Below are positions 6,272 to 11,226 of a stretch of DNA of 11,226 nucleotides, piece after piece. The stretch is from contig JAKPQU010000290.1 of the NCBI GenBank assembly GCA_029555925.1, positions 1 to 11,226 of the forward strand, in the 5' to 3' direction. The notes beneath the pieces were generated by a model, which had not been told where the DNA came from, did no database searches, and saw nothing but the letters and a program-made list of their open reading frames with translations. The DNA comes from Bacillota bacterium (GTDB lineage Bacteria; Eremiobacterota; SpSt-956; JAKJGF01). The position numbers and the translations under genes are program-made. Position 1 is the first letter of the stretch, and each line of letters opens with the position of its first letter.

Positions 6272-7390
6272 ATGATAAAAAAACGTCACTTTCTTTTCAA
6301 CTTTATAAAAATGGGTTCCATTGCAGGTACGGAAGAACATCCTGTTATACCCAACAGAATCTACCTTGATGTAGGTAATAAACTGCAGAAAGGGGTATTT
6401 GACCATCATCAGAGCAGTACCTACCAGAGTGCCGCCGAGATTATCTACAATAATCCTGACCTTCTTTTATCGAGTATCCATAAGAAAGCAAAAGAAATTG
6501 AAATTATAATGCATTACTGCCCTGATTTTGATGCCATTGCTTCTGCGTATCTGGCCACATACCTTATAGAACATGGCCACCTGCCGGAAGGAGCAAAGGA
6601 ACTTGCAGACTACGCATCACTCATAGATCAGGGCATGAAAATCTTTTCACCTGAGCAGATAAAGACTCCGTCTACGGCTGCGATTTTTATAAACAGGAAA
6701 ATAACAGCTCAGATTGCCAGTGAAGATGAACGGAACAGAACTATTATAAAAACAATGTTGCCTTTGATAGAAAACCTGGTAACAAATATGGTAAAAGGCA
6801 TAGACCCTGAATCGGCAGAATCGCTTGACTGGAACAGTACATTGCTCTCATCAATTATTCCTGATATAAAAAAAGACATAGAACTTTACATTAAAGATGT
6901 GGAAGATCATGATAAATCACATAAAACAGAAATTCTTTCCATCATTCTTCCATGCCAGAATATGACAGAATGGGAAAAAATAGATGCTATTTTCATAAAT
7001 AACCCGTCATCTGCATTATTCAGATATTCTACCGGAAATGATAGGATACGGAGTCCTCAAAAAAAAGGGTTTATGCTCACACTTGTTCATTACACGAAAA
7101 AAAATGAAACTATTATATCGGTCGATGCAAAAAAGAAATATTCGCTGGTTTATCTCGGAACTATTCTGGAATTAAAAGAAACTCTTCTCAGAAGAGCCTG
7201 TGGTGATATAAGACTGAAAGATGACAGAGGAAACCTTAAACCTGTCAGGCCCGGTTATCACAATCCTGATCCATGGTATGACGGAAGAGGTCATAATTAT
7301 ACAATTGTAGCCAGTCCCAGGAAAGGCAGTGTCATACCGCCGGAAGAAATACGAAGAATTGTTGCTACCTATACGGATGGATTGATTTAA
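6272..7390 (+). CDS. DHH-type phosphoesterase-like protein with reversed motif order
   Basis: A 372-aa cytoplasmic protein resembling DHH-superfamily phosphoesterases (metal-dependent; RecJ, GdpP/NrnA, MYG1). IYLDVGNKLQKGVFDHHQSS spans 30-49, with DHH at 44-46, like the MYG1-type DVG...DHHQ segment. HYCPDFDAIAS at 81-91 looks like motif I (HxxPDxDA), which in ordinary DHH proteins comes first; here it follows the DHH. The C-terminus has RPGYHNPDPWYDGRGHNYTI and then SPRKGSVI, whose GRGH may correspond to the DHHA1 GGGH. I chose ATG 6272: it follows GGGATGGGGT, whereas the frame can be extended to ATG 6224, but that adds 16 residues encoded by a repeat array and overlaps the ATPase gene. It is probably cotranscribed with the BrxC-like gene. 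Nuclease, cyclic-nucleotide phosphodiesterase or pyrophosphatase activity are all possible; substrate unknown. Confidence 0.7.
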   Translation: MIKKRHFLFNFIKMGSIAGTEEHPVIPNRIYLDVGNKLQKGVFDHHQSSTYQSAAEIIYNNPDLLLSSIHKKAKEIEIIMHYCPDFDAIASAYLATYLIEHGHLPEGAKELADYASLIDQGMKIFSPEQIKTPSTAAIFINRKITAQIASEDERNRTIIKTMLPLIENLVTNMVKGIDPESAESLDWNSTLLSSIIPDIKKDIELYIKDVEDHDKSHKTEILSIILPCQNMTEWEKIDAIFINNPSSALFRYSTGNDRIRSPQKKGFMLTLVHYTKKNETIISVDAKKKYSLVYLGTILELKETLLRRACGDIRLKDDRGNLKPVRPGYHNPDPWYDGRGHNYTIVASPRKGSVIPPEEIRRIVATYTDGLI

Positions 7391-7440
7391 AAAAGATTAA
7401 CAAAAATACCTTTGTCAAAAAGTGGTTATTATCCCTGCGC

Positions 7441-7468
7441 ATCACGCATTACGCTTTACACATTACGA
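7441..7468 (+). repeat. 7-bp tandem array (ATTACGC type, four units)
   Basis: ATCACGC-ATTACGC-TTTACAC-ATTACGA, about 50 bp after the phosphoesterase stop. On the minus strand the units read GTAATGC/GTGATGC, the same type as at 9448-9475. The rest of the gap at 7391-7594 is AT-rich with no gene and no clear promoter. Confidence 0.65.
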
Positions 7469-7594
7469 AGTCATTAGTTATGAATAGTTATGAAATTAAC
7501 TATAAAGAGAAAGACGAAAGAATATCAGGGAAATACTTTACTACCACTGTTAAAAAAGTTATAATCAAAATATATAAAGAGAGAGGGGGTGTTA

Positions 7595-7966
7595 ATGATG
7601 CCTTCCATGGAACTTGTCAGAAAAATTGATATGCTTCAGCCTGAGTTAAAAGAAATTTTATACACGTTTATAGAAGAAATAGAAAGAGATTATATAAAAT
7701 CAGCAAATAGCGAACCTGACATTACAGAGATTAAAATAGCTCTTAATGATCTCCAAAGCCTCGTAAAAGAACTTTCGGAAGCACAGAAAGAAACAGAAGA
7801 GAGACTGCAAAAACTCATCAAAGAATATGAATATACAAAAAAGCAACTTAAATGCACCGATATGACCTTTATAGAGAGAGAACCCTGCAGCTATCTGCCA
7901 TCCCTGAAAAAACCGGGTTACCTGTACGGAAAATTTCCGGGAAGCAGCGGATTATGTCAGATCTGA
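7595..7966 (+). CDS. Coiled-coil protein, truncated DUF3782-like
   Basis: A 123-aa protein from ATG 7595, preceded by GAGAGGGGG 5 nt upstream; a GTG at 7589 inside the Shine-Dalgarno region is less likely. Residues about 5-35 (KIDMLQPELKEILYTFIEEIE) resemble the helical segment of DUF2281-type antitoxins. Residues 45-88 form a coiled coil, with LVKELSEAQKETEERLQKL typical of the linker in DUF3782 proteins. In those proteins the linker leads through TRxQxGGLS to a PD-(D/E)XK nuclease-like domain. Here the match ends at TKKQLK and the last 35 residues (CTDMTFIEREPC onwards, Pro/Gly-rich) look like an out-of-frame tail. It is probably a remnant or a stand-alone regulator. A terminator-like hairpin follows. 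Confidence 0.5.
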   Translation: MMPSMELVRKIDMLQPELKEILYTFIEEIERDYIKSANSEPDITEIKIALNDLQSLVKELSEAQKETEERLQKLIKEYEYTKKQLKCTDMTFIEREPCSYLPSLKKPGYLYGKFPGSSGLCQI

Positions 7967-7986
7967 AATTATTTGTAAAGGAGTGA
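7852..7986 (+). CDS. Overlapping 44-codon frame at the end of the coiled-coil gene
   Basis: In the -1 frame relative to the coiled-coil gene, ATG 7852 starts MHRYDLYRERTLQLSAIPEK and continues TGLPVRKISGKQRIMSDLKL to TGA 7984-7986. This looks more like ordinary soluble protein than the Pro/Cys-rich tail in the main frame. It could be the true C-terminus, separated by a frameshift near 7848-7856, or the tail of an older gene. No Shine-Dalgarno sequence precedes the ATG. Confidence 0.25.
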   Translation: MHRYDLYRERTLQLSAIPEKTGLPVRKISGKQRIMSDLKLFVKE

Positions 7987-8014
7987 GATACATATTCCTT
8001 ATAGTAATCATCAT

Positions 8015-8050
8015 AGAACAGAGGTGCTTTGAAACCGGCATCTCTGTTCT
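8015..8050 (+). terminator. Strong hairpin after the coiled-coil gene
   Basis: AGAACAGAGGTGC (8015-8027) pairs with GCATCTCTGTTCT (8038-8050) over 13 positions with one G-U pair and a 10-nt loop. It is followed by ATTTATAT, a weak U-tract. The position after the coiled-coil gene and before the TPR operon fits a terminator. No comparable T-run exists on the minus strand. Confidence 0.55.
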
Positions 8051-8052
8051 AT

Positions 8053-8112
8053 TTATATGAGAATCGTGAAGAGTGAAGGGTGAAGAGAGGAATAGTTTCT
8101 CATTCTTCGTTG
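8053..8112 (+). repeat. Composite repeat with 7-bp array, inverted copy at 9102-9165
   Basis: TATATGAGAATCGTGA leads into GTGAAGA-GTGAAGG-GTGAAGA (8066-8086), then AATAGTTTCTCATTCTTCGTT. The reverse complement of 9102-9165 carries the same order: GTGAAGA-GTGAAGG-GTGAAGA, a short G/A spacer, AATAGCTTCTCATCCTTCGTT. The left flank TATATGAGAATCGTGA also occurs at 280-295. Confidence 0.7.
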
Positions 8113-8116
8113 TAAC

Positions 8117-8122
8117 TATAAT
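8117..8122 (+). promoter_or_regulatory. Possible -10 box (TATAAT) for the TPR genes
   Basis: A perfect TATAAT lies 86 nt before the first TPR start, but no recognisable -35 box lies 16-18 nt upstream (AGTTTC is there). It may be coincidental in AT-rich DNA. It adjoins the right end of the composite repeat. Confidence 0.2.
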
Positions 8123-8208
8123 GTCAAAATAAAAAAGGGATTTTTCTGATCTGGTTGAAATTACGTGGAGAATTCTGCATTCTGTCAGTAAAAAATTAAG
8201 GAGCATAT

Positions 8209-8565
8209 ATGTATAAAAAAATTTTATTATTTATAACAATTGTAATATTACTCATTAACATATCCTGTGACAGCAAAGAAGAGAGGATAAAAGAAGCAAA
8301 TAAATGGCACATGCAGGCCTGGGACCTGGTGCAGGAGAAAAAATATGATGAAGCAATAGTATGTTTTGATAAAGCACTCCAGCTGGATAAAAACAATCCC
8401 AAAATACTCTTCAATAAAGGAAATGCTCTTATGTGTCAGTGTAAGTACAAAGAAAGTCTGGAATGTTTTGATGAGGCGCTGAAAATAGAACCGTCAAATG
8501 ATTATGTTAAATATAACAGAGAAACTGTTTTGATGCTCATAGAAAAAGAAAAAAAGAATAAATAA
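8209..8565 (+). CDS. TPR-repeat protein, probable lipoprotein
   Basis: A 118-aa exported protein. A Lys-rich start and hydrophobic core (residues 5-18) lead to LINISC, with Cys20 as the likely lipidated residue; Asn at -3 departs from the usual lipobox, so lipidation is probable rather than certain. Two TPR units follow, about 32-65 (HMQAWDLVQEKKYDEAIVCFDKALQLD) and 66-100 (ILFNKGNALMCQCKYKESLECFDEALKIEP). TPRs mediate protein-protein contact, so a scaffold role at the envelope is likely. ATG 8209 has a good TAAGGAG at 8197-8203. It is followed after 3 nt by a paralogue, so the two form an operon. Confidence 0.75.
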   Translation: MYKKILLFITIVILLINISCDSKEERIKEANKWHMQAWDLVQEKKYDEAIVCFDKALQLDKNNPKILFNKGNALMCQCKYKESLECFDEALKIEPSNDYVKYNRETVLMLIEKEKKNK

Positions 8566-8568
8566 CTT

Positions 8569-8994
8569 ATGATTATAAAAACTTTTTCAATAATCCTCTT
8601 ACTTATATTTACAGCAGTACCGGCATGTTCTGAAAATTTAGATTACTGGATGGAAAAAGGAAAAAATCTTGTAAAAGAGATGAAATTTGAAGAAGCACTT
8701 ACATGCTGGAATAAAGTATTGGAAATAGATTCAAAACACAGAGATGCCTGGGATTGTAAAGGTCTTACACTGTATCATCTGAAAAAATATAAAGAAGCCA
8801 TTGAATGTTTTGATAAAGTAATAGAAATAGATCCGGCTTTTTCCTACGGATGGTGCGATAAGGGTCAGGCTCTTAAAGCCCTGGGAAAATATAAAGAAGC
8901 AATAAAATGTTTCGATAAAGCTCTTTCTCTTAACCCATCTGATAAATTCAGCAAACAATTCAGAGAAGAATCACTGAAGTTTTTAAATAAATAG
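8569..8994 (+). CDS. TPR-repeat exported protein (paralogue of the preceding gene)
   Basis: A 141-aa protein with a signal sequence (hydrophobic core about 5-17) ending AVPAC, which fits a lipobox only loosely with Cys20; signal peptidase I cleavage is also possible. Three TPR-like units follow, about 26-59, 60-93 (AWDCKGLTLYHLKKYKEAIECFDKVIEIDP) and 94-127 (YGWCDKGQALKALGKYKEAIKCFDKALSLNP). Start spacing of 3 nt after the previous stop with no own Shine-Dalgarno sequence points to translational coupling. The similar YKEAxxCFDKAL units in both genes suggest tandem duplication. Confidence 0.75.
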   Translation: MIIKTFSIILLLIFTAVPACSENLDYWMEKGKNLVKEMKFEEALTCWNKVLEIDSKHRDAWDCKGLTLYHLKKYKEAIECFDKVIEIDPAFSYGWCDKGQALKALGKYKEAIKCFDKALSLNPSDKFSKQFREESLKFLNK

Positions 8995-9101
8995 ACTGAC
9001 TGTGAAAGAATTAACCTGCCAATCTGAATAATCTCATAAACAACCATGACCGGTTCATCTGTTCCTCCCGTCACTCGTTACTATTCTCATATAAACCGCC
9101 A

Positions 9102-9165
9102 TGACTGTAACGAAGGATGAGAAGCTATTTCTCTCTCCTCACTCTTCACCCTTCACTCTTCACGT
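9102..9165 (-). repeat. Composite repeat with 7-bp array, minus orientation
   Basis: Inverted counterpart of 8053-8112. The units are at 9143-9163. The minus-strand membrane-protein gene runs into the array, which supplies its last codons and its TGA stop (9153-9155). The adjoining sequence toward 9030 (CATGGCGGTTTATATGAGAATAG on the minus strand) again contains the TATATGAGAAT flank. Confidence 0.7.
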
Positions 9166-9419
9166 TTCTTATATAAATTCATAAACATTATCCAGCTATC
9201 ATGGACGAGTATGGAAGGAAGGAAAACAATTGCAATTACCCTTATAATAATAAAGGTCATGGCAAGAAAGATGGCAAATTTCGGTGTATGCTCTCCTGCA
9301 GACAGTATTACTGATACTATATTTTTTTCTGCAAGCCAGTATAACAGTACCAGATGTAATATATATATAAATACCGCTATAGCAAGAGTAAACAGGTATT
9401 TTTTTAATTCTTTACTCAT
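9153..9419 (-). CDS. Small two-helix membrane protein, unknown function
   Basis: An 88-aa protein from ATG 9419. Two hydrophobic segments, about residues 9-29 (FTLAIAVFIYILHLVLLYWLA) and 48-68 (FAIFLAMTFIIIRVIAIVFLP), suggest a hairpin membrane protein. The frame is open further upstream to 9524, but that part is encoded by repeat arrays and a GC-rich palindrome, so the later start is preferred; an ATG at 9440 is also possible. Neither has a clear Shine-Dalgarno sequence. The C-terminus KKREE and the stop are encoded by a GTGAAGA-GTGAAGG array, so the original end may have been different. No family recognised. It lies downstream of the linalool-dehydratase-like gene on the same strand. Confidence 0.55.
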   Translation of the reverse strand: MSKELKKYLFTLAIAVFIYILHLVLLYWLAEKNIVSVILSAGEHTPKFAIFLAMTFIIIRVIAIVFLPSILVHDSWIMFMNLYKKREE

Positions 9420-9447
9420 TCTTATGACTCGCCCTTTCATTGTAATC

Positions 9448-9475
9448 GTGATACGTGACGCGTAATGTGTAATGC
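9448..9475 (+). repeat. 7-bp tandem array (GTRAYGC type, four units)
   Basis: GTGATAC-GTGACGC-GTAATGT-GTAATGC. Same unit type as 7441-7468 in the opposite orientation; the sequence GTGATAC also starts the element at 292. It lies between the two minus-strand genes. Confidence 0.7.
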
Positions 9476-9491
9476 GTGTTTTACCGGTACC

Positions 9492-9513
9492 GGGCGACCA
9501 CAGGGGGTCGCCC
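9492..9513. repeat. GC-rich palindrome GGGCGACC...GGTCGCCC
   Basis: Perfect 8-bp arms (9492-9499 and 9506-9513) with a 6-nt spacer ACAGGG, followed by CTAC. Its GC content contrasts sharply with the AT-rich surroundings. A palindrome with this core is widespread in intergenic DNA of many unrelated bacterial genomes, as I recall, so it looks like an acquired dispersed element. Confidence 0.7.
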
Positions 9514-9517
9514 CTAC

Positions 9518-9604
9518 TCTTCACCCTTCACTACTTTTCACTCTTCACTTTTCACGACTCACGACTCACGACTCACAACTCACTCTTCACCCTTCACTCT
9601 TCAC
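9518..9604 (-). repeat. Largest 7-bp tandem array, 11 units in two blocks
   Basis: Units end in TCAC on the plus strand: TCTTCAC and CCTTCAC at 9518-9531, then after a 10-bp interruption nine uninterrupted units at 9542-9604, including three successive GACTCAC (9556-9576) and one AACTCAC. The last three units (TCTTCAC-CCTTCAC-TCTTCAC) repeat the order seen at 8066 and 9143. The minus-strand gene above ends inside it, at TGA 9594-9596. Confidence 0.8.
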
Positions 9605-10733
9605 TGACCTCCGGCATCGCTGTGATCATGGCAAACATAATTGCATTTCCCAGAGGCCCTCCCATAACAAAATCAAGCCTGTCCCCTCTTATGACAGGAC
9701 ACCCGAACAGACACGATGTACCGTAAAGTTCACAGAACAATTCACTGTCTCTGTGAATTCTGCATCCTGCCATGGAAAAACCTGTAGCAGAAATTCCGTA
9801 GCCTAAAATTACAGGCCCCGAGTCTATATCACCATCTCCGGGAACATTTACTGGATATTCTCTTATTGCTCCGAAACCCAGAAGACCTCCTGCAAGATGT
9901 TTTTTTAAAGCTTTGTACAGATCTGCTGAAAGTTCCTTATCTGCAAAAGATAGAAAATATATACCTATGGCCGTACCTGATCCGCGTCCCGGAAGCATAT
10001 AAGTCTGATAAAGAAGTCCTGTATCGGGGTCAATATAATCATGTCTGCATTTTTTTATCCATCTCTTTAAAAGTTTACTGTGGTCTTCTCCTGTTGCTCT
10101 GTCATAAAGTGCTATGGAACCTGTAACGGTACAGTTATCAGGAAGATAAATCTGATTGGGATAGGTATATAAAAGTAGATTGTCGCTTTTTTCCAGGTTT
10201 CTTACAAGTTTCTCCGTTATCTTTTTATTCAATTCTTTATATTTACTGTTCCGATCAATAAAATGATTGAAGCTTAAAACGAGATTAAAATATCCGAGAT
10301 AGGCAATATGATCATTCGGGCCGTCAAGTGAATCTACAGGATCTTCTCCCCAGGACATACGGTCATATTCTTTCACGGCAGGGGAAAGAATTTTTTCAAT
10401 ACATTTATTCATAAGAGAAATATAGTGGTCTTTCATTTCAGGATAGGAAAGAGCCATCTGACCAAAACCCATGGCTGCCATCATATAAGTCCCGAAAAGC
10501 CACTCACCGCTGAAAAGCTTATCACCTGTAGAATAGTCGGAAGATTTTAATTCCCGGTTAACCCATTGTTCAACACTTGAGGCAAGTTTTTTCTGAAAGT
10601 CAGGATTATTATTGTACCATTCCATACCATCTTTTTCGCACCATCTGTGAGGGAATAAAAAAAGGCATAACAGAAAAAGAATCAGTGCAATAACCTGAGA
10701 CAGAAATATTTTTTTGATTTTATCTTTTTTCAT
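9594..10733 (-). CDS. Linalool dehydratase/isomerase-like protein, membrane-anchored
   Basis: A 379-aa protein. A Lys-rich start and a hydrophobic segment at about 10-28 suggest a signal anchor or uncleaved signal with the body outside the cytoplasmic membrane. The body resembles the alpha/alpha-barrel linalool dehydratase-isomerase-like family: GEWLFGTYMMAAMG (76-89), MSWGEDPVDSLDG (126-138), YLGYFNLVLSFN (145-156), LPDNCTVTGSIALYDRATG (197-215), GRGSGTAIGIYF (249-260), GFGAIREYP (286-294), DIDSGPVILGYGISATGFSMAG (302-323) and GGPLGNA near the end. Most members have no known activity, so the linalool reaction should not be assumed. The last residues VSEE and the stop are encoded by a 7-bp array. 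It follows a protease gene on the same strand; no Shine-Dalgarno sequence precedes the ATG. Confidence 0.6.
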   Translation of the reverse strand: MKKDKIKKIFLSQVIALILFLLCLFLFPHRWCEKDGMEWYNNNPDFQKKLASSVEQWVNRELKSSDYSTGDKLFSGEWLFGTYMMAAMGFGQMALSYPEMKDHYISLMNKCIEKILSPAVKEYDRMSWGEDPVDSLDGPNDHIAYLGYFNLVLSFNHFIDRNSKYKELNKKITEKLVRNLEKSDNLLLYTYPNQIYLPDNCTVTGSIALYDRATGEDHSKLLKRWIKKCRHDYIDPDTGLLYQTYMLPGRGSGTAIGIYFLSFADKELSADLYKALKKHLAGGLLGFGAIREYPVNVPGDGDIDSGPVILGYGISATGFSMAGCRIHRDSELFCELYGTSCLFGCPVIRGDRLDFVMGGPLGNAIMFAMITAMPEVSEE

Positions 10734-10801
10734 AATTTAGCTTAAAGACCGCAGAATTCTACATCTGTTCACAGATCTTGACATGCAGTCAGATGAACAT
10801 A

Positions 10802-11197
10802 CTAATTCTGTTGTTTTAGATTCTTTAATTCCTCTGCTCTGAGGACTGCTTCTTTCGGGTCAAAATATCCGGCACCCTGCTGGTTATCATTTAAAGTTGG
10901 CATCTTATCGGCTGTAGACATTAAAATATTCTTCACTTCACCGGGAGTAAGAAAAGGATTTGCTTCATACATGGCAGCAACAAGACCTGAGACAAGAGGC
11001 GTAGCCATAGAAGTCCCGGAAAGACCCACATAGGCACTTTTTTCCAGAAGGGGCATTCTGGACTGATAATAAATATTTCTCTCCAGAACCTTTCTGGCTG
11101 CCTGCGGAGAAGATTTAAATTCTTTTATAGTACTTTCCCAGAATCCATAGTTGGCCAGATCTTTATCGGGAATCTTCATAAGCTGTTCATCGGTCAA
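10802..11197 (-). CDS. Subtilisin-like (S8) serine protease, C-terminal part, frame broken
   Basis: The 131-aa frame contains the catalytic-Ser signature GTSMATPLVSG (61-71; Ser63) followed by the typical S8 tail: LTPGEVKNILMSTAD (82-97) and GAGYFDPKEAVLRAEEL. The Asp and His parts of the triad are not in this frame. The only upstream start is a TTG at 11197, preceded two codons earlier by an in-frame TAA, so the frame is too short for a whole protease. On the minus strand, an alternative frame reads NLKVINFLTLD from the window edge and stops at a TGA just inside this frame; a one-base shift there would give a continuous protease sequence. Either the gene is frameshifted, or this is a remnant, or there is an assembly error. 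No membrane segment visible in this part. Confidence 0.75.
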   Translation of the reverse strand: MTDEQLMKIPDKDLANYGFWESTIKEFKSSPQAARKVLERNIYYQSRMPLLEKSAYVGLSGTSMATPLVSGLVAAMYEANPFLTPGEVKNILMSTADKMPTLNDNQQGAGYFDPKEAVLRAEELKNLKQQN

Positions 11198-11226
11198 GAG
11201 TTAAGAAATTTATAACTTTCAAATTT

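Noticed and set aside
9420..9524. N-terminal extension of the 88-aa membrane protein to 9524
   Set aside because: The added residues are encoded by the GC-rich palindrome and GTRAYGC array, which are repeats rather than conserved protein.
9542..9604. CRISPR array
   Set aside because: Direct repeats are 7 bp with no spacers; CRISPR repeats are far longer and separated by unique spacers.
9211..9806. Plus-strand open frames across 9211-9806
   Set aside because: They run through the reverse strand of two minus-strand genes and the heptamer arrays. The CTTCAC strand of such arrays has no stops, so these frames are open by composition, with no Shine-Dalgarno site or recognisable domain.

Overview
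The window is AT-rich DNA, probably from an uncultured anaerobic Gram-negative bacterium. The reasons are separate AhbA- and AhbB-type siroheme decarboxylase subunits (the heme-from-siroheme route of many anaerobes), lipoprotein or secretory TPR proteins, AGA/AAA/ATA-rich codon use, and intergenic DNA filled with small repeats. I cannot place it in a phylum from sequence alone.

Layout. (1) 71-1511, minus strand: ahbA and ahbB. Each is followed by a 99-bp near-identical repeat that contains an open frame; in the copy between the genes this frame is a complete 44-codon ORF. (2) 1512-2762: an intergenic stretch with an imperfect hairpin and a short, apparently frame-broken ORF that ends on the start codon of a metallo-beta-lactamase-fold hydrolase. 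(3) 2863-3334, minus strand: a 46-aa protein followed by a small two-helix membrane protein. (4) 3703-7390, plus strand: the most interesting part. A BrxC/PglY-like P-loop ATPase of 842 aa, shorter than usual BrxC and with Asn where the Walker B Glu is expected, is followed by a DHH-type phosphoesterase-like protein whose DHH motif lies before its HxxPDxDA motif. No other BREX gene is visible. (5) 7595-8994, plus strand: a truncated-looking coiled-coil protein, a terminator-like hairpin, and two adjacent TPR proteins with export signals. (6) 9153-11226, minus strand: a two-helix membrane protein, a membrane-anchored protein that looks like the linalool dehydratase/isomerase (alpha/alpha-barrel) family, and the C-terminal part of a subtilisin-like protease whose frame breaks near the window edge.

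Repeats. Most intergenic gaps carry tandem 7-bp units of two related types (GTGAAGR and GTRAYGC, seen on either strand). Because 7 is not a multiple of 3, a GTGAAGR array presents TGA in all three frames. Two minus-strand genes take their stop codon from such an array, and the ATPase gene ends just before one. A GC-rich palindrome (GGGCGACC/GGTCGCCC), TGACC/GGTCA palindromes and a 13-bp motif GCCTGNCARGCTC are also dispersed here.

Functional picture. The ATPase and phosphoesterase may form a two-gene, BREX-derived module, possibly for defence; this rests on family resemblance and adjacency only. The ahb genes are core heme biosynthesis. The rest are small envelope proteins of unknown role.
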